From contig NZ_QUIN01000006.1 in NCBI RefSeq assembly GCF_003480255.1, positions 17,977-81,976 on the forward strand: a DNA stretch of 64,000 bases, in the 5' to 3' direction. The position numbers were made by a program, and so were the translations under genes. Positions 48,549-60,096 of the stretch are shown here, one piece after another. The stretch's first letter is position 1. Each line of letters opens with the position of its first letter. The notes under the pieces are model-generated. The model saw nothing but the letters and a program-made list of their open reading frames with translations. It ran no database searches and had not been told where the DNA came from. The stretch is from Erysipelatoclostridium sp. AM42-17 (lineage in GTDB: Bacteria; Bacillota_I; Bacilli_A; Erysipelotrichales; Coprobacillaceae).

Positions 48549-48971
48549 GTGAGTAAAAAAGTCGTTAGAGTAATGAAAATTCAATTCCAAGCTGGACAAG
48601 CTAAACCTGGACCAGCGTTAGCAGGAGCAGGAATTCAAATGCCTAAATTCTGTACTGCATTCAATGATCAAACTAAAGATCGTATGGGTGAAACAGTACC
48701 AGTTGTATTAACTGTTTATGAAGATAAAGATTTTAGTTTTGAATTAAAAACTGCACCAGCTTCAGAAAAAATCAAGAAAGCTTTAGGAATCAAAAAAGGT
48801 TCTAGTAATGCAGGAACTACTACTGTAGGTACATTATCAGCTGATCAATTAAAAGAAATCGCTGAATACAAAATGCCTGACTTAAATGCAAATGATTTAG
48901 ATGCTGCAATGAAAATCGTTGCTGGAACAGCTAAAAACATGGGTGTTAAAGTTGAAGGATTCGATGCGTAA
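48549..48971 (+). CDS. rplK: 50S ribosomal protein L11, with shortened Pro-rich loop
   Basis: A 140-residue L11 starting at GTG 48549 after AAGGAGG; a longer frame would run back into the promoter. Its N-terminal domain reads MKIQFQAGQAKPGPALAGAGIQ, where most bacterial L11 has a longer ANPAPPVGPALGQ segment, so about four residues (the APPV part) are missing next to Pro20. That loop contacts 23S rRNA helices H43/H44, thiopeptides and elongation factors, and helps RelA. The C-terminal rRNA-binding domain (AGTTTVGTLSADQLKEIAEYKMPDLNANDLDAAM) is normal. secE and nusG are not adjacent. Confidence 0.95.
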   Translation: MSKKVVRVMKIQFQAGQAKPGPALAGAGIQMPKFCTAFNDQTKDRMGETVPVVLTVYEDKDFSFELKTAPASEKIKKALGIKKGSSNAGTTTVGTLSADQLKEIAEYKMPDLNANDLDAAMKIVAGTAKNMGVKVEGFDA

Positions 48972-49019
48972 GCATCATGTGGAAGGATAATCCGTTATAA
49001 CCACTAAGGAGGAAATTAC

Positions 49020-49712
49020 ATGGCAAAGAAAAGTAAAAGATATACAGAAGCAGCTGCACAAATTGAAGCTGGAAAAGCATATTCAGTTGAAGAAGCTGTA
49101 GAATTAGTTAAAAAAACAAGCACAGTTAAATTTGATGCTAGTGTTGATGTTGCATTCAAATTAGGATTAGATGTTAGACAAGCTGACCAACAATTACGTG
49201 GGGCTGTTGTATTACCTCATGGAACAGGTAAAACTAAAAAAGTTTTAGTTGTTACTCAAGGTGAAAAAGCTAAAGAAGCACAAGAAGCAGGTGCTGATGT
49301 AGTTGGTGGAAAAGAAATTTTAGAAGACATCAAAAAAGGATGGTTAGATTTTGAAGTTATGATCGCTACTCCTGATATGATGGCTGAATTAGGTAAATTA
49401 GGACGTATCTTAGGTCCTAAAGGATTAATGCCTAACCCAAAAACTGGAACAGTAACTATGGATGTTGCTAAAGCAGTTAAAGAAACAAAAGCTGGTAAAG
49501 TTACTTACCGTACAGATAAAGAAGGAAACGTACATTTACCAATCGGTAGAGTTTCATTCGATAATGATAAATTAGTTGAAAACTTCAACACAATTTATGA
49601 TTTAATCGTTAAATTAAAACCAAGCACTGCAAAAGGTGTTTACATGAAAAATGTAGTGATCTCATCTACTATGGGACCTGCAATTAAAGTTCAAGCTGCT
49701 GTTGCAAAATAG
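49020..49712 (+). CDS. rplA: 50S ribosomal protein L1
   Basis: A 230-residue L1 with the family motif [18 protein letters not shown] and the L1 RNA-binding surface. It binds the L1 stalk of 23S rRNA and in many bacteria represses its own operon. The 48-bp gap after rplK contains GTGGAAGGA and a GTGG/CCAC hairpin, which may be the autogenous site. AAGGAGG precedes ATG 49020. Confidence 0.96.
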   Translation: MAKKSKRYTEAAAQIEAGKAYSVEEAVELVKKTSTVKFDASVDVAFKLGLDVRQADQQLRGAVVLPHGTGKTKKVLVVTQGEKAKEAQEAGADVVGGKEILEDIKKGWLDFEVMIATPDMMAELGKLGRILGPKGLMPNPKTGTVTMDVAKAVKETKAGKVTYRTDKEGNVHLPIGRVSFDNDKLVENFNTIYDLIVKLKPSTAKGVYMKNVVISSTMGPAIKVQAAVAK

Positions 49713-49736
49713 TAGTTATTAAAAAGTCGCAATCAA

Positions 49737-49830
49737 TATACCGTAGACAGTAACTGGGAAACCTTAATTTGTTACCGAGGTGTTAAGTTTATTTTAAACA
49801 TTAACTCCCGTCTACCGGGAGTTTTATATA
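49737..49830 (+). promoter_or_regulatory. Ribosomal protein L10 leader with attenuator
   Basis: Lies in the 160-bp rplA-rplJ gap. CCGTAGACAG (49741-49750) can pair with GTCTACCGG (49810-49818), in competition with a terminator AACTCCCG (49803-49810) / CGGGAGTT (49816-49823) followed by TTTT. The core CTGGGAAACCTTAA and CCGAGGTGTTAA segments match the L10 leader family, which L10-L12 complexes bind to tune rplJL. Confidence 0.85.
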
Positions 49831-49872
49831 GCGTGTATATTGTTGCATATAAATTTTATAGGAGGTGTGACA

Positions 49873-50400
49873 ATGTCAGTAGAAGCAATTAATGCAAAGA
49901 AAGTCGTTGTTGAAGAAATCGCTGGTAAATTAAAAGAAGCACAATCTGTAGTTGTAGTTGAATATCGTGGTTTATCAGTTGCAGAAGTCACTGAATTACG
50001 TAGAAACTTACGTGCTGAAGATGTAGATTTCAAAGTTTACAAAAACAAATTAGTTCAAAGAGCTACTGAAGAAGCTGGCCTTGCTGAAATCAACGATCAA
50101 TTAGTTGGACCAAATGCTATCGCTTTTGGTAACAGTGATGCTGTAGCACCTGCAAGAATTCTAGCTAAATTCGCTAAAGATCATGAAGCTTTAGTAATTA
50201 AAACTGGAGTTGTTGAAGGTAAAGTATTATCTGTTGATGAAATTAATGAAATTGCTAAATTACCTGGACGTGAAGGAATGTACTCAATGTTACTTGGTAT
50301 GTTACAAGCACCAGTTAGCAAATTCGCTAGAGTTGTTAAAGCAGTTGCTGATGCAAAAGAAGCTGCACCAGCAGAAGAAGCTCAAGAAGCTGCTGAATAA
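49873..50400 (+). CDS. rplJ: 50S ribosomal protein L10
   Basis: A 175-residue L10 (VVVEEIAGKLKEAQSVVVVEYRGLSVAEVTELRRNLR), the base of the ribosomal stalk that binds L7/L12 dimers through its C-terminal helix, here ending in an Ala/Glu-rich tail. ATG 49873 follows AGGAGGTG. Expression should be limited by the L10 leader upstream. Confidence 0.96.
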   Translation: MSVEAINAKKVVVEEIAGKLKEAQSVVVVEYRGLSVAEVTELRRNLRAEDVDFKVYKNKLVQRATEEAGLAEINDQLVGPNAIAFGNSDAVAPARILAKFAKDHEALVIKTGVVEGKVLSVDEINEIAKLPGREGMYSMLLGMLQAPVSKFARVVKAVADAKEAAPAEEAQEAAE

Positions 50401-50454
50401 CAAACAAAAACAAAACATATTAAATATTGAAATAAGAAAAAGGAGACAATTATC

Positions 50455-50826
50455 ATGGCAAAATTAACTCATGAAGATATCTTAGCTTACTTAGAAGAAG
50501 CTACAATTTTAGAATTAAACGATTTAGTAAAAGCAATCGAAGAAAAATTTGATGTAACTGCTGCTGCACCTGTTGCTGTTGCTGCTGCTGGAGCTGATGC
50601 TGCTGATGCTGCACCTGCTGAAGTAACTGTAACATTAACTGATGTTGGTGGAACTAAAGTTGCTGTAATCAAAGCTGTAAGAGAAATTACTGGATTAGGA
50701 TTAGTTGATGCTAAAGGTTTAGTTGACAAAGTTCCTGCTGTAATTAAAGAAAACGTTTCAGCTGATGAAGGAAAAGAAATTAAAGAAAAATTAGAAGCTG
50801 CTGGAGCAACTGTAGAAGTTAAATAA
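50455..50826 (+). CDS. rplL: 50S ribosomal protein L7/L12
   Basis: A 123-residue stalk protein with N-terminal dimerisation helix ([20 protein letters not shown]), an Ala-rich hinge (residues 36-52) and the C-terminal GTPase-binding domain ([31 protein letters not shown]). AAAGGAG precedes ATG. A UUCG-capped terminator follows. Confidence 0.97.
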   Translation: MAKLTHEDILAYLEEATILELNDLVKAIEEKFDVTAAAPVAVAAAGADAADAAPAEVTVTLTDVGGTKVAVIKAVREITGLGLVDAKGLVDKVPAVIKENVSADEGKEIKEKLEAAGATVEVK

Positions 50827-50840
50827 TTTGACTTTAATAA

Positions 50841-50866
50841 AAAAGAGCCTTTCGAGGCTCTTTTGT
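50841..50866 (+). terminator. Terminator after rplL
   Basis: AAAAGAGCCT / AGGCTCTTTT with a TTCG tetraloop and T tract. Confidence 0.85.
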
Positions 50867-50882
50867 TTTATAGGTGATGAAA

Positions 50883-51476
50883 ATGAAACATTATTACACA
50901 AATAATACTGATTTAAAAAGTGAGCCCACTTCATTTGTTTTTAGGTTTAAACAATATGATTTCTTATTTAAAAGTGATATTGGTGTTTTTTCCAAGTCGA
51001 TGATTGACTATGGTTCACAAGTTTTGCTTAATGCATTTGAAAAACCAAATCACGCTAAAAGTTTATTAGATGTTGGTTGTGGATATGGAACTTTTGGTAT
51101 TTGTTTAAAGAAATTATACCCAGAATTAAAAGTGGATATGGTTGATGTTAATGATCGAGCATTACTTCTTGCTAAAGAAAATGCTAAAAATAATAATGTT
51201 GGTGTTACAGTATTTGAAAGTTATACATATCAAAATGTAAAAGAAACATATGATATTATTGTTTCTAATCCTCCGGTAAGAGCGGGCAAGGAAGTTGTTA
51301 CTTCTATTTTATGTGATGCCTATAAATTTTTAAATAATCAAGGACAATTGTGGATTGTATTACAGAAAAAACAAGGGGCACCATCAGCTAAGAAAAAGAT
51401 GGAAGAAGTTTTTGGAAATTGTGATATTGTTAAAAGAGATAAAGGCTATTATATCTTGGTAAGCACTAAGAGATAG
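50883..51476 (+). CDS. Class I SAM-dependent methyltransferase, YbxB/RsmC-like
   Basis: About 197 residues. The SAM motif LLDVGCGYGTFGICLKK and catalytic-type NPP (DIIVSNPPVRAG) define the RsmC/RlmG-type family that methylates guanine in rRNA. In Bacillus the same gene (ybxB) sits between rplL and rpoB, as here. Start ATG 50883 is six bases from AGGTG; ATG 50877 or GTG 50874 are alternatives. Confidence 0.9.
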   Translation: MKHYYTNNTDLKSEPTSFVFRFKQYDFLFKSDIGVFSKSMIDYGSQVLLNAFEKPNHAKSLLDVGCGYGTFGICLKKLYPELKVDMVDVNDRALLLAKENAKNNNVGVTVFESYTYQNVKETYDIIVSNPPVRAGKEVVTSILCDAYKFLNNQGQLWIVLQKKQGAPSAKKKMEEVFGNCDIVKRDKGYYILVSTKR

Positions 51477-51531
51477 TCTTTTTTATATTGTGAATAAGTT
51501 AAAAAAATATTGAAAATATCAATAAAAGTTA

Positions 51532-51560
51532 TTGACTTGCATATAACCTTGTGCTAACAT
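51532..51560 (+). promoter_or_regulatory. rpoB promoter
   Basis: -35 TTGACT (51532-51537), 17-bp spacer, -10 TAACAT (51555-51560). Confidence 0.7.
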
Positions 51561-51649
51561 AATAAAATGCCTATTAATGTTTAAAACTAAGTGCTTTTTT
51601 GCGCTCAAAAACAGTTAAATAGAGATATAAAAAGGGGTGGAGTTAATAC

Positions 51650-54600
51650 GTGGAAAATCAAACAACTACAGCGAAAAGTAAAATTACTCGTCGTAATTAC
51701 TCAAGAATCAGTGGTTCTTTAGAATTACCAAATTTAGTAGAAATTCAAACAAATTCTTACAAATGGTTTAAAGAAGTAGGAATTAAAGAAGTATTTGAAG
51801 ATATCTACCCAATTACTAACTTTAATGAAACATTATCATTAGAGTTTGTTGATTGTGCTTTTGATGAACCAAAATACTCTGTTAATGAAAGTAAAGATCG
51901 TGATGCAAACTATGCAGCACCTATTCGTGCTACTTTACGATTAGTTAATTCAGGTACTGGTGAAATTAAGGAACAAGAAGTATTTATGGGAGATTTCCCA
52001 TTAATGACAGACTCAGGAACATTCATTATCAATGGGGCAGAACGTGTTATTGTTTCTCAATTAGTTCGTTCTCCAGGTGCATATTTTGCTGATGCATTAG
52101 ATAAGAGTGGGAAAACTATTTTTGAAGGTAGTATTATTCCTTCAAGAGGTACATGGTTAGAATTTGAAAACGATGCGAAAGATGTATTAAATGTTCGTAT
52201 TGACCGTAATAGAAAAATTCCTGGTACTGTATTATTACGTGCTTTAGGTCTTTCTAGTGATGAAGACATCATTGAAGTGTTCGGTGATCATGAATTTATT
52301 AGAAATACATTAGCTAAAGATAACACAACAAATACAGAAGAAGCGTTAATTGAAATTTACAATAAGTTAAGACCAGGTGAACCAGCTACATTAGATGGTG
52401 CAAATAACTTACTTTATACTCGTTTCTTTGATGCTAAAAGATATGATTTAGCAAAATCAGGTCGTTTTAAATTTTCTAAGAAGTTAAGTTTATTAGACCG
52501 TATTGCTGGACGTATTTTAGCTGAAGACGTTATTGATGTAGATGGAAATGTTGTTGCTAAAGAAGGAACAACAATTACTAAAGAAGTATTAGAAACATTA
52601 AAACCTGTTTTTGAAGCAGGAGCACATACTATGGAAGTTAAAACAAATCCTCATTTAGAAAGTAACGGGGTTGTGCAAGTTATTCATGTTTATGTGGATG
52701 AATCAAAATCTAAAGTGATGAAAGTTATGGGTACTGATTTATCTTTAAATAGTAAATTTGTTACTATTTCTGATATGTTAGCTGCTTATTCTTATATGTT
52801 TAACTTAGTTGATATCTTTAATTCATATGATTTAGCTGCTGAAGATAGAGTATCTCATATGGCTCGTATTGGATTATTAGATGATATCGATCATTTAGGA
52901 AACAGACGTGTACGTTCTGTTGGGGAATTAATTCAAAACCAATTTAGAATTGGTTTATCAAGAATGGAAAGAGTTGTTAAAGAAAGAATGTCATTATCTG
53001 AAGTAGATTCAGTAACACCTCAATCATTAACAAATATTCGTCCATTAACTGCAGCAATTAAAGAATTCTTCTCATCATCACAATTATCACAATTTATGGA
53101 TCAAATTAATCCATTAGCAGAGTTAACAAATAAACGTCGTTTATCTGCACTTGGACCTGGTGGTTTAAGCCGTGATCGTGCTGGATATGAAGTTCGTGAC
53201 GTGCATGCATCTCACTACGGTAGAATTTGTCCAATTGAAACTCCTGAAGGACCAAACATCGGGTTAATTTCAACACTTGCATCTTATGCAAAAATTAATG
53301 AATATGGATTTATCGAAACACCATATCGTAAAGTAAATCATTGTGTCATTGATGAAAATGATGTTCAATATTTAACTGCAGATGAAGAAAAGAATTTCGT
53401 TATTGCTCAAGCTAATGTTCACACTAGTGAAACTGGTGAAATCTTAGATGATCAGGTAATTGCTCGTCATTTAGGTGAAAATATTATGGCAAATAGAGAA
53501 GAGGTAGATTACATCGATATTTCGCCAAAACAAATCGTTTCTGTTGCAACATCATGTATTCCATTCTTGGAAAACGATGATGCGACTCGTGCCTTGATGG
53601 GTGCCAACATGCAACGTCAGGCTGTACCTTTATTAAATCCACATACTCCATTTGTTGGAACAGGTATGGAATACCAAGCAGCAAGAGATTCTGGAGCTGC
53701 AGTTGTAAGTAAACATAATGGTTATGTTTCTTATGTTGATGCTAAAAAGGTTGTTATTACAACAGATGATGGAGAAGAACATAAGTATCGTTTATCCAAA
53801 TTTGCTATTTCAAATGCTGGTACATGTATTAATCATAAACCAATCGTTGTGACTGGTGAAAAGGTTGTTAAAGGACAAGTATTAGCTGATGGTCCAGCAA
53901 TGGAACAAGGTGAATTAGCACTTGGACAAAACGTATTAGTTGGATTCATGACATGGAATGGTTATAACTATGAAGATGCCGTTATTATGTCAGAAAGATT
54001 AGTTAAAGAAGATGTTTATACTTCTATTCATATTGATGAATATTCAATTGAATGTCGTGATACAAAATTAGGACCTGAAGAAATTACAAGAGATATTCCT
54101 AATGTTGGTGATGAAGCACGTAAAAATTTAAATAGTGATGGTATCATCATGATTGGTGCTGAAGTAAAAGAAGGAGATATCTTAGTTGGTAAAGTAACTC
54201 CAAAAGGTCAAGCTGAATTATCGGCAGAAGAAAAATTATTACTTGCTATCTTTGGTGAAAAATCAAGAGAAGTAAAAGATAACTCTTTACGTGTTCCTCA
54301 TGGTGGGGCAGGTATTGTTCATGATATTAAAATCTTTGATCGTAAAAATGGTGATGAATTACAACCAGGTGTAAACCGTGTTGTTAAAGTCTACATCGTT
54401 CAAAAACGTAAAATCTCTGAAGGAGATAAGATGGCTGGTCGTCATGGTAATAAAGGGGTTATTTCTAAAATCTTACCAATTGAAGATATGCCACACTTAG
54501 AGGATGGTACACCATTAGATATCATGCTTAACCCATTAGGGGTACCTTCTCGTATGAATATCGGGCAAGTATTAGAATTACATTTAGGTTATGCAGCAAA

Positions 54601-55294
54601 ACAATTAGGGTTATATATTGCAACTCCTGCTTTTGATGGTTTACATCGTGAAGATCTTGAAGGTCTAATGAAAGAAGCAGGAATGAGTGAAGATGGTAAA
54701 CAACCAGTTATTTCTGGTCGTACTGGAGAATATTTTGATTCACCTATTTCAGTAGGTATTATGTACTTCGTTAAATTATCACACATGGTTGATGATAAAT
54801 TACATGCTCGTTCAGTTGGTCCTTACTCATTAGTTACTCAACAACCATTAGGTGGTAAAGCACAAAATGGTGGACAAAGATTTGGGGAAATGGAAGTTTG
54901 GGCTCTTGAAGCATATGGAGCTGCTTATACATTACGTGAAATCTTAACTGTTAAATCTGATGATGTTGTTGGTCGTGTAAAAACATATGAAGCGATTGTT
55001 AAAGGTCAACCATTACCAGAACCAGGATTACCTGAATCATTTAGAGTATTAAAGAAAGAATTACAAGCATTAGCGTTAGATATTCGTTTGCTTGATGAAA
55101 ACGATAATGAGATCGATGAAAGAAATATCGAAGACGAAGAACGTCGTTTCCCAACTTCTATTGATAAAGAAGATGTTGTCAAAGAAGAAAAAGCAAAACC
55201 AGAAGAAAAAGAAGATAACGTTGATGAAGTCATCGAAGAAGAATTTGATGAATTGGCAGAAGGTCAAGACATTGAAGAAAGTGAATCATTATAA
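51650..55294 (+). CDS. rpoB: DNA-directed RNA polymerase beta subunit
   Basis: A 1214-residue beta subunit starting at GTG 51650 with AAGGGGTGG upstream. The rifampicin-pocket region [36 protein letters not shown] is complete but has Asn494 (codon 53129-53131) where E. coli has His526, as well as Ile for N518. The catalytic core motifs [41 protein letters not shown] and [41 protein letters not shown] are intact. The C-terminal 60 residues are Glu/Asp-rich and beyond the conserved fold. rpoC follows after 13 bases. Confidence 0.98.
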   Translation: MENQTTTAKSKITRRNYSRISGSLELPNLVEIQTNSYKWFKEVGIKEVFEDIYPITNFNETLSLEFVDCAFDEPKYSVNESKDRDANYAAPIRATLRLVNSGTGEIKEQEVFMGDFPLMTDSGTFIINGAERVIVSQLVRSPGAYFADALDKSGKTIFEGSIIPSRGTWLEFENDAKDVLNVRIDRNRKIPGTVLLRALGLSSDEDIIEVFGDHEFIRNTLAKDNTTNTEEALIEIYNKLRPGEPATLDGANNLLYTRFFDAKRYDLAKSGRFKFSKKLSLLDRIAGRILAEDVIDVDGNVVAKEGTTITKEVLETLKPVFEAGAHTMEVKTNPHLESNGVVQVIHVYVDESKSKVMKVMGTDLSLNSKFVTISDMLAAYSYMFNLVDIFNSYDLAAEDRVSHMARIGLLDDIDHLGNRRVRSVGELIQNQFRIGLSRMERVVKERMSLSEVDSVTPQSLTNIRPLTAAIKEFFSSSQLSQFMDQINPLAELTNKRRLSALGPGGLSRDRAGYEVRDVHASHYGRICPIETPEGPNIGLISTLASYAKINEYGFIETPYRKVNHCVIDENDVQYLTADEEKNFVIAQANVHTSETGEILDDQVIARHLGENIMANREEVDYIDISPKQIVSVATSCIPFLENDDATRALMGANMQRQAVPLLNPHTPFVGTGMEYQAARDSGAAVVSKHNGYVSYVDAKKVVITTDDGEEHKYRLSKFAISNAGTCINHKPIVVTGEKVVKGQVLADGPAMEQGELALGQNVLVGFMTWNGYNYEDAVIMSERLVKEDVYTSIHIDEYSIECRDTKLGPEEITRDIPNVGDEARKNLNSDGIIMIGAEVKEGDILVGKVTPKGQAELSAEEKLLLAIFGEKSREVKDNSLRVPHGGAGIVHDIKIFDRKNGDELQPGVNRVVKVYIVQKRKISEGDKMAGRHGNKGVISKILPIEDMPHLEDGTPLDIMLNPLGVPSRMNIGQVLELHLGYAAKQLGLYIATPAFDGLHREDLEGLMKEAGMSEDGKQPVISGRTGEYFDSPISVGIMYFVKLSHMVDDKLHARSVGPYSLVTQQPLGGKAQNGGQRFGEMEVWALEAYGAAYTLREILTVKSDDVVGRVKTYEAIVKGQPLPEPGLPESFRVLKKELQALALDIRLLDENDNEIDERNIEDEERRFPTSIDKEDVVKEEKAKPEEKEDNVDEVIEEEFDELAEGQDIEESESL

Positions 55295-55307
55295 GGAGGA
55301 TAAATAG

Positions 55308-58300
55308 ATGTCAAATACTAATAAATTTTCATCAATCCAAATTGGATTAGCTTCTCCTGAAAAGATTCGTGAATGGTCTTATGGTGAAGTAAAAAAACCG
55401 GAAACTATTAATTATCGTTCTCAAAAACCTGAAAAAGATGGTTTATTCTGTGAAAGAATCTTTGGCCCATCAAAAGATTGGGAATGTAGTTGTGGTAAAT
55501 ACAAAAAAGTAAGATATAAAGGTGTTATTTGTGACCGTTGTGGTGTAGAAGTAACAAAATCAGCTGTACGTCGTGAACGTATGGGGCATATTGAACTTGC
55601 TACACCAGTAGCTCACATTTGGTATTTAAAAGGAATTCCATCAAGAATGGGATTAATCCTTGATATGTCACCAAAACAATTAGAAGAAATTATTTACTTC
55701 GTTTCTTATGTTGTTATTGATAAAGGTTCTACACCTTTAGAATATAAACAAGTTTTATCTGAAAGAGATTATCGTAAATGTTATGAACAATTTGGTAATA
55801 CTTTTGAAGCTAAAATTGGTGCTGAAGCAATTCAAACATTATTAAAACAAGTTGATTTAGATGCAGAATTTGAAGCTGTAAATAAAGAATTAAAAGAAGC
55901 TCAAGGACAAAAACGTTCTAAATTATTAAAACGTTTAGAAGCAATTGAAGCATTCAGAAGTTCAACTAATAAACCTGAATGGATGATTCTTGAAGCTTTA
56001 CCAGTTATACCACCTGATTTACGTCCAATGTTACAATTGGATGGTGGACGTTTTGCAACAAGCGATTTAAATGATTTATATCGTCGTGTTATCACTCGTA
56101 ATAATCGTTTAAAGAAATTGTTAGAATTAGGAACACCATCAATCATTGTTCAAAACGAAAAACGTATGTTACAAGAAGCTGTTGATGCATTAATTGATAA
56201 TGGTCGTCGTTCTAAACCAATTACTGGAGCTGGTGGACGTGCCTTAAAATCATTAAGTCATACATTAAAAGGTAAACAAGGACGTTTCCGTCAAAACTTA
56301 CTTGGAAAACGTGTTGACTATTCAGGACGTTCAGTTATCGCTGTAGGACCAGATTTAAAAATGTATCAATGTGGTATTCCACGTGAAATGGCTTTAAGCT
56401 TATTCAAACCATTTGTTATTCATGGTTTAGTTGCTCAACAAATCGCAACAAACATTAAAGCTGCTGAAAGATTAATTGACAAAATGGATGATCGTATTTG
56501 GCCAATCGTTGAAGATGTCATCAAAGAACATCCAGTATTATTAAACCGTGCCCCTACACTTCATAGATTAGGGATTCAAGCATTCGAACCTAAATTAGTA
56601 GAAGGACGTGCTATTCGTCTTCACCCATTAGTTACTCCTGCATTCAATGCCGATTTCGATGGGGACCAAATGGCTGTCCATGTACCACTAGGTGAAGAAG
56701 CTATCCAAGAAGCAAGACAATTAATGTTAGGTTCTACAAACATCTTAGGTCCTAAAGATGGTAAACCAATCGTTACACCATCACAAGATATGGTGTTAGG
56801 TAACTACTATTTAACATTAGAAGATATTGGTGCTATTGGTGAAGGTACTGTTTTTGCTGATCGTAATGAAGTTGATCATGCATATTTTGCTAAGACTGTA
56901 AACTTACACACAAGAGTGGCTATTAAAGCATCTTCATTACACAATGTGACTTTTACTGAAGAACAAAACAATAGTTATTTAATTACAACTGTAGGTAAGA
57001 TTTTATTTAATGATATTTTTGATGGACAATTCCCATTTATTAATGAGCCAGGTAAAGAAAATTTAAAAGGTACACCAAGTAAATACTTTGTACCTATGGG
57101 AACAGATATTAAAGCGCATATTGCTGCTCAAGCTCCTGTTAAACCATTAGGTAAAAAAGCGTTAGGAAATATCATTGATGAAGTATTCAAACGTTCTGCT
57201 TTAACTGATACAAGCTTGATGCTTGATAAGTTAAAAGATCAAGGATTTAAATATTCAACAATTGCAGGTATCACTGTATCTGCTTATGATATTCAAGTTC
57301 CTCAAGCTAAATTTGAAATTTTCGACAAAGCTGATGAAAAACTTGAACAAATTAAAAACTTCTATAATAAAGGTAAATTAACTGAATCTGAAAGATATCA
57401 AAGCGTTATTAAATTATGGACAGGAGTTAAAGATGAAGTCCAAGAAGTCGTTCGTCAAGAGTTCGAAGCTGATGACCGTAACCCAATCTTCATCATGTCT
57501 GACTCTGGAGCCCGTGGTTCACTTTCTAACTTTACTCAGTTAGTAGGTATGCGTGGGTTAATGTCAAATCCAAAAGGGGAAACTATCGAGTTACCTATCA
57601 AGTCTGCCTTCCGTGAAGGTTTAACTGCATCAGAATTCTTTATTTCAACACATGGTGCCCGTAAAGGATCTACTGATACTGCCTTAAAGACAGCCGATTC
57701 AGGTTACTTAACTCGTCGTTTAGTAGACGTAGCTCAAGAAGTTGTTATTTCTGAAGAAGATTGTGGAACAGATAGAGGATTTATCGTCACTGAATTATAT
57801 AACAACGATGATAATGCAGTTATTGTTCCATTATTTGACCGTCTAGTTGGTCGTTATTCACAAAAAGATATTTATCATCCTGAAACAAAACAATTATTAG
57901 TTGGTGCAGGTGAATTATTCACTGAACAAAACGCTAAAGAAGTTTGTGATGCAGGAATTAAAGAAGTTGAAATTCGTTCAGTTCTTGGATGTGTAGCTAA
58001 AGGTGGAATTTGTAGAAAATGTTATGGTCGTAACTTAGCTACAGGTGATGTTGTTGAGTTAGGTGAAGCTGTAGGTATTATGGCTGCACAATCAATCGGT
58101 GAACCAGGTACACAGCTTACAATGCGTACATTCCATGATGGTGGGGTTGCCGGTGGTGCTGATATCACTCAAGGGTTACCTCGTATTCAAGAGTTATTTG
58201 AAGCAAGAAATCCAAAAGCTAAATCTATCATTTCTGAAATTGATGGTGAAGTTACAAATATTATTGATAATTCAGGAAGAATGGAAGTTGTTGTTACAAA

Positions 58301-58961
58301 TGATTTAGAAACAAGAAGTTATTTAACTCCATATGGTGCTAAATTACGTGTCCAAGTTGGTGATCATATTTCTGTAGGTAATAAGATTACTAAAGGATCA
58401 ATTGATCCAAAAGAATTATTAGCTGTTGCTGATACAGAAGCAGTTGAAAGATATATTATCAAGGAAGTTCAAAAGGTATATCGTATTCAAGGTATCGAAA
58501 TTTCTGATAAACATATTGAAATTATTGTTCGTCAAATGTTAAAGAAAATGAGAATCATTGAAGGTGGAGATACTGGTTCACTTCCTGGTACACATGTTAA
58601 TACAACTACATTTACTGAATTAAATAGAGAAGCATTAAAAGCAGGTAAACATCCAGCTGTAGGTAGACCTATCTTATTAGGTATCACAAAAGCATCTCTT
58701 GAAACAGATTCATTCTTATCAGCTGCATCATTCCAAGAAACTACAAAAATCTTAACTGATGCATCTACTAAAGGTAAGAAAGATTACTTAAAAGGATTAA
58801 AAGAAAATGTTCTTATTGGTAAATTATTACCAGCTGGTACAGGACTTCGTGGTCCATTAAAATCACCAGAAAGAATTGCTAGAGAAAAAGCCGAAGCTGA
58901 AGCTCAACAATTAGCTGCTTTAGATGGTAATGAATCTCACATTGATCATGTAGAAGAATAA
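55308..58961 (+). CDS. rpoC: DNA-directed RNA polymerase beta' subunit
   Basis: A 1217-residue beta' subunit. The N-terminal zinc region ([23 protein letters not shown]), the catalytic [12 protein letters not shown], and the bridge-helix/trigger-loop region ([28 protein letters not shown]) are present, with a second zinc site CGTDRG and CRKC further on. AGGAGG lies ahead of ATG 55308. It is cotranscribed with rpoB and ends at a strong hairpin. Confidence 0.98.
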   Translation: MSNTNKFSSIQIGLASPEKIREWSYGEVKKPETINYRSQKPEKDGLFCERIFGPSKDWECSCGKYKKVRYKGVICDRCGVEVTKSAVRRERMGHIELATPVAHIWYLKGIPSRMGLILDMSPKQLEEIIYFVSYVVIDKGSTPLEYKQVLSERDYRKCYEQFGNTFEAKIGAEAIQTLLKQVDLDAEFEAVNKELKEAQGQKRSKLLKRLEAIEAFRSSTNKPEWMILEALPVIPPDLRPMLQLDGGRFATSDLNDLYRRVITRNNRLKKLLELGTPSIIVQNEKRMLQEAVDALIDNGRRSKPITGAGGRALKSLSHTLKGKQGRFRQNLLGKRVDYSGRSVIAVGPDLKMYQCGIPREMALSLFKPFVIHGLVAQQIATNIKAAERLIDKMDDRIWPIVEDVIKEHPVLLNRAPTLHRLGIQAFEPKLVEGRAIRLHPLVTPAFNADFDGDQMAVHVPLGEEAIQEARQLMLGSTNILGPKDGKPIVTPSQDMVLGNYYLTLEDIGAIGEGTVFADRNEVDHAYFAKTVNLHTRVAIKASSLHNVTFTEEQNNSYLITTVGKILFNDIFDGQFPFINEPGKENLKGTPSKYFVPMGTDIKAHIAAQAPVKPLGKKALGNIIDEVFKRSALTDTSLMLDKLKDQGFKYSTIAGITVSAYDIQVPQAKFEIFDKADEKLEQIKNFYNKGKLTESERYQSVIKLWTGVKDEVQEVVRQEFEADDRNPIFIMSDSGARGSLSNFTQLVGMRGLMSNPKGETIELPIKSAFREGLTASEFFISTHGARKGSTDTALKTADSGYLTRRLVDVAQEVVISEEDCGTDRGFIVTELYNNDDNAVIVPLFDRLVGRYSQKDIYHPETKQLLVGAGELFTEQNAKEVCDAGIKEVEIRSVLGCVAKGGICRKCYGRNLATGDVVELGEAVGIMAAQSIGEPGTQLTMRTFHDGGVAGGADITQGLPRIQELFEARNPKAKSIISEIDGEVTNIIDNSGRMEVVVTNDLETRSYLTPYGAKLRVQVGDHISVGNKITKGSIDPKELLAVADTEAVERYIIKEVQKVYRIQGIEISDKHIEIIVRQMLKKMRIIEGGDTGSLPGTHVNTTTFTELNREALKAGKHPAVGRPILLGITKASLETDSFLSAASFQETTKILTDASTKGKKDYLKGLKENVLIGKLLPAGTGLRGPLKSPERIAREKAEAEAQQLAALDGNESHIDHVEE

Positions 58962-58962
58962 T

Positions 58963-58990
58963 AAACAGGAGCCATTTGGCTCCTGTTTTT
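58963..58990 (+). terminator. Terminator after rpoC
   Basis: AACAGGAGCC / GGCTCCTGTT with ATTT loop and T tract. Confidence 0.85.
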
Positions 58991-59028
58991 AAAAATGATT
59001 GATTTTATCAAATAATTTTAAATTATTG

Positions 59029-59057
59029 TTGACTTTTTAAATTGTTTGATATATTAT
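59029..59057 (+). promoter_or_regulatory. Promoter of the rpsL-rpsG-fusA operon
   Basis: -35 TTGACT (59029-59034), 17-bp spacer, -10 TATTAT (59052-59057); TATAAT at 59055-59060 is an alternative. Confidence 0.7.
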
Positions 59058-59144
59058 AATCTACGGTACTCAAAGAAGAGTACATTATTTTACTGTTAAT
59101 TATGAAACACCCGGTATTGTGTGTTATCAAGAAAGGAGAAAGAA

Positions 59145-59558
59145 ATGCCTACAATTAATCAATTAGTTAGACAAGGTCGTTCAGACAAAACAACAAAATC
59201 AAAATCACCTGCTTTAAATAGAGGTTACAACTCTTTAGCTAAAAAAGCTACAAGTACTAAATCACCTCAAAAGCGTGGTGTTTGTACGCGTGTTGCTACT
59301 ATGACACCTAAGAAACCTAACTCAGCTTTACGTAAATATGCCCGTGTTAGATTATCAAATGGTATGGAAGTAACTGCATATATTCCAGGAATTGGACATA
59401 ACTTACAAGAACATAGTGTTGTTTTAATTCGTGGTGGTCGTGTTAAGGATTTACCAGGGGTACGTTACCATATTATTCGTGGTACTATGGACTGTGCTGG
59501 TGTTAACGATCGTAAACAAGCTCGTTCAAGATACGGAGCTAAAAAACCAAAAGCTTAA
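59145..59558 (+). CDS. rpsL: 30S ribosomal protein S12
   Basis: A 137-residue S12 with the streptomycin-site motifs [17 protein letters not shown] and [17 protein letters not shown] in unmutated form, suggesting no S12-based streptomycin resistance. It monitors decoding in the A site. ATG 59145 follows AAAGGAG; the in-frame ATG 24 bases upstream has no ribosome site. Confidence 0.97.
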   Translation: MPTINQLVRQGRSDKTTKSKSPALNRGYNSLAKKATSTKSPQKRGVCTRVATMTPKKPNSALRKYARVRLSNGMEVTAYIPGIGHNLQEHSVVLIRGGRVKDLPGVRYHIIRGTMDCAGVNDRKQARSRYGAKKPKA

Positions 59559-59589
59559 AAATTACAAATTAGTATAGGAGGAAATATAA

Positions 59590-60060
59590 ATGGCAAGAAA
59601 AGGTCAAGTTGCTAAAAGAGACGTTCTACCTGATCCAGTATACAACTCTAAAACTATTTCTAAATTAATCAACAACATTATGTTAGATGGTAAAAAAGGT
59701 GTTGCTCAAAACATCTTATATGATGCATTTAAAAAAGTTGAAGAAAAAACTGGAAACTCAGCAATGGAAGTATTTGATCAAGCAATCAATAATATTATGC
59801 CAGTATTAGAACTTAAAGTTAGACGTATTGGTGGTGCTAACTACCAAGTACCAGTTGAAGTTTCAGCTGAAAGAAGAATGACTTTAGGGTTAAGATGGTT
59901 AGTTAACTATTCACGTTTAAGAAACGAAAAAACTATGGTTGATCGTTTAGCAAACGAAATTATTGATGCTTCAAACGGAACAGGAGCTTCTGTTAAGAAA
60001 AAAGAAGATACTCATAAAATGGCTGAAGCTAATAAAGCATTCGCTCATTTCCGTTGGTAA
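59590..60060 (+). CDS. rpsG: 30S ribosomal protein S7
   Basis: A 156-residue S7 ([53 protein letters not shown]) binding the 16S 3' major domain; it can feed back on its own operon. AGGAGG sits before ATG. Second gene of the str operon. Confidence 0.97.
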   Translation: MARKGQVAKRDVLPDPVYNSKTISKLINNIMLDGKKGVAQNILYDAFKKVEEKTGNSAMEVFDQAINNIMPVLELKVRRIGGANYQVPVEVSAERRMTLGLRWLVNYSRLRNEKTMVDRLANEIIDASNGTGASVKKKEDTHKMAEANKAFAHFRW

Positions 60061-60096
60061 TAAAGTAGTTAATAATATATTGAAAGGAGAAAGATT

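Noticed and set aside
55006..55267. Minus-strand Ser/Phe-rich ORFs opposite the rpoB 3' end
   Set aside because: They mirror the acidic, A-rich tail of rpoB and show no ribosome site or recognisable domain.
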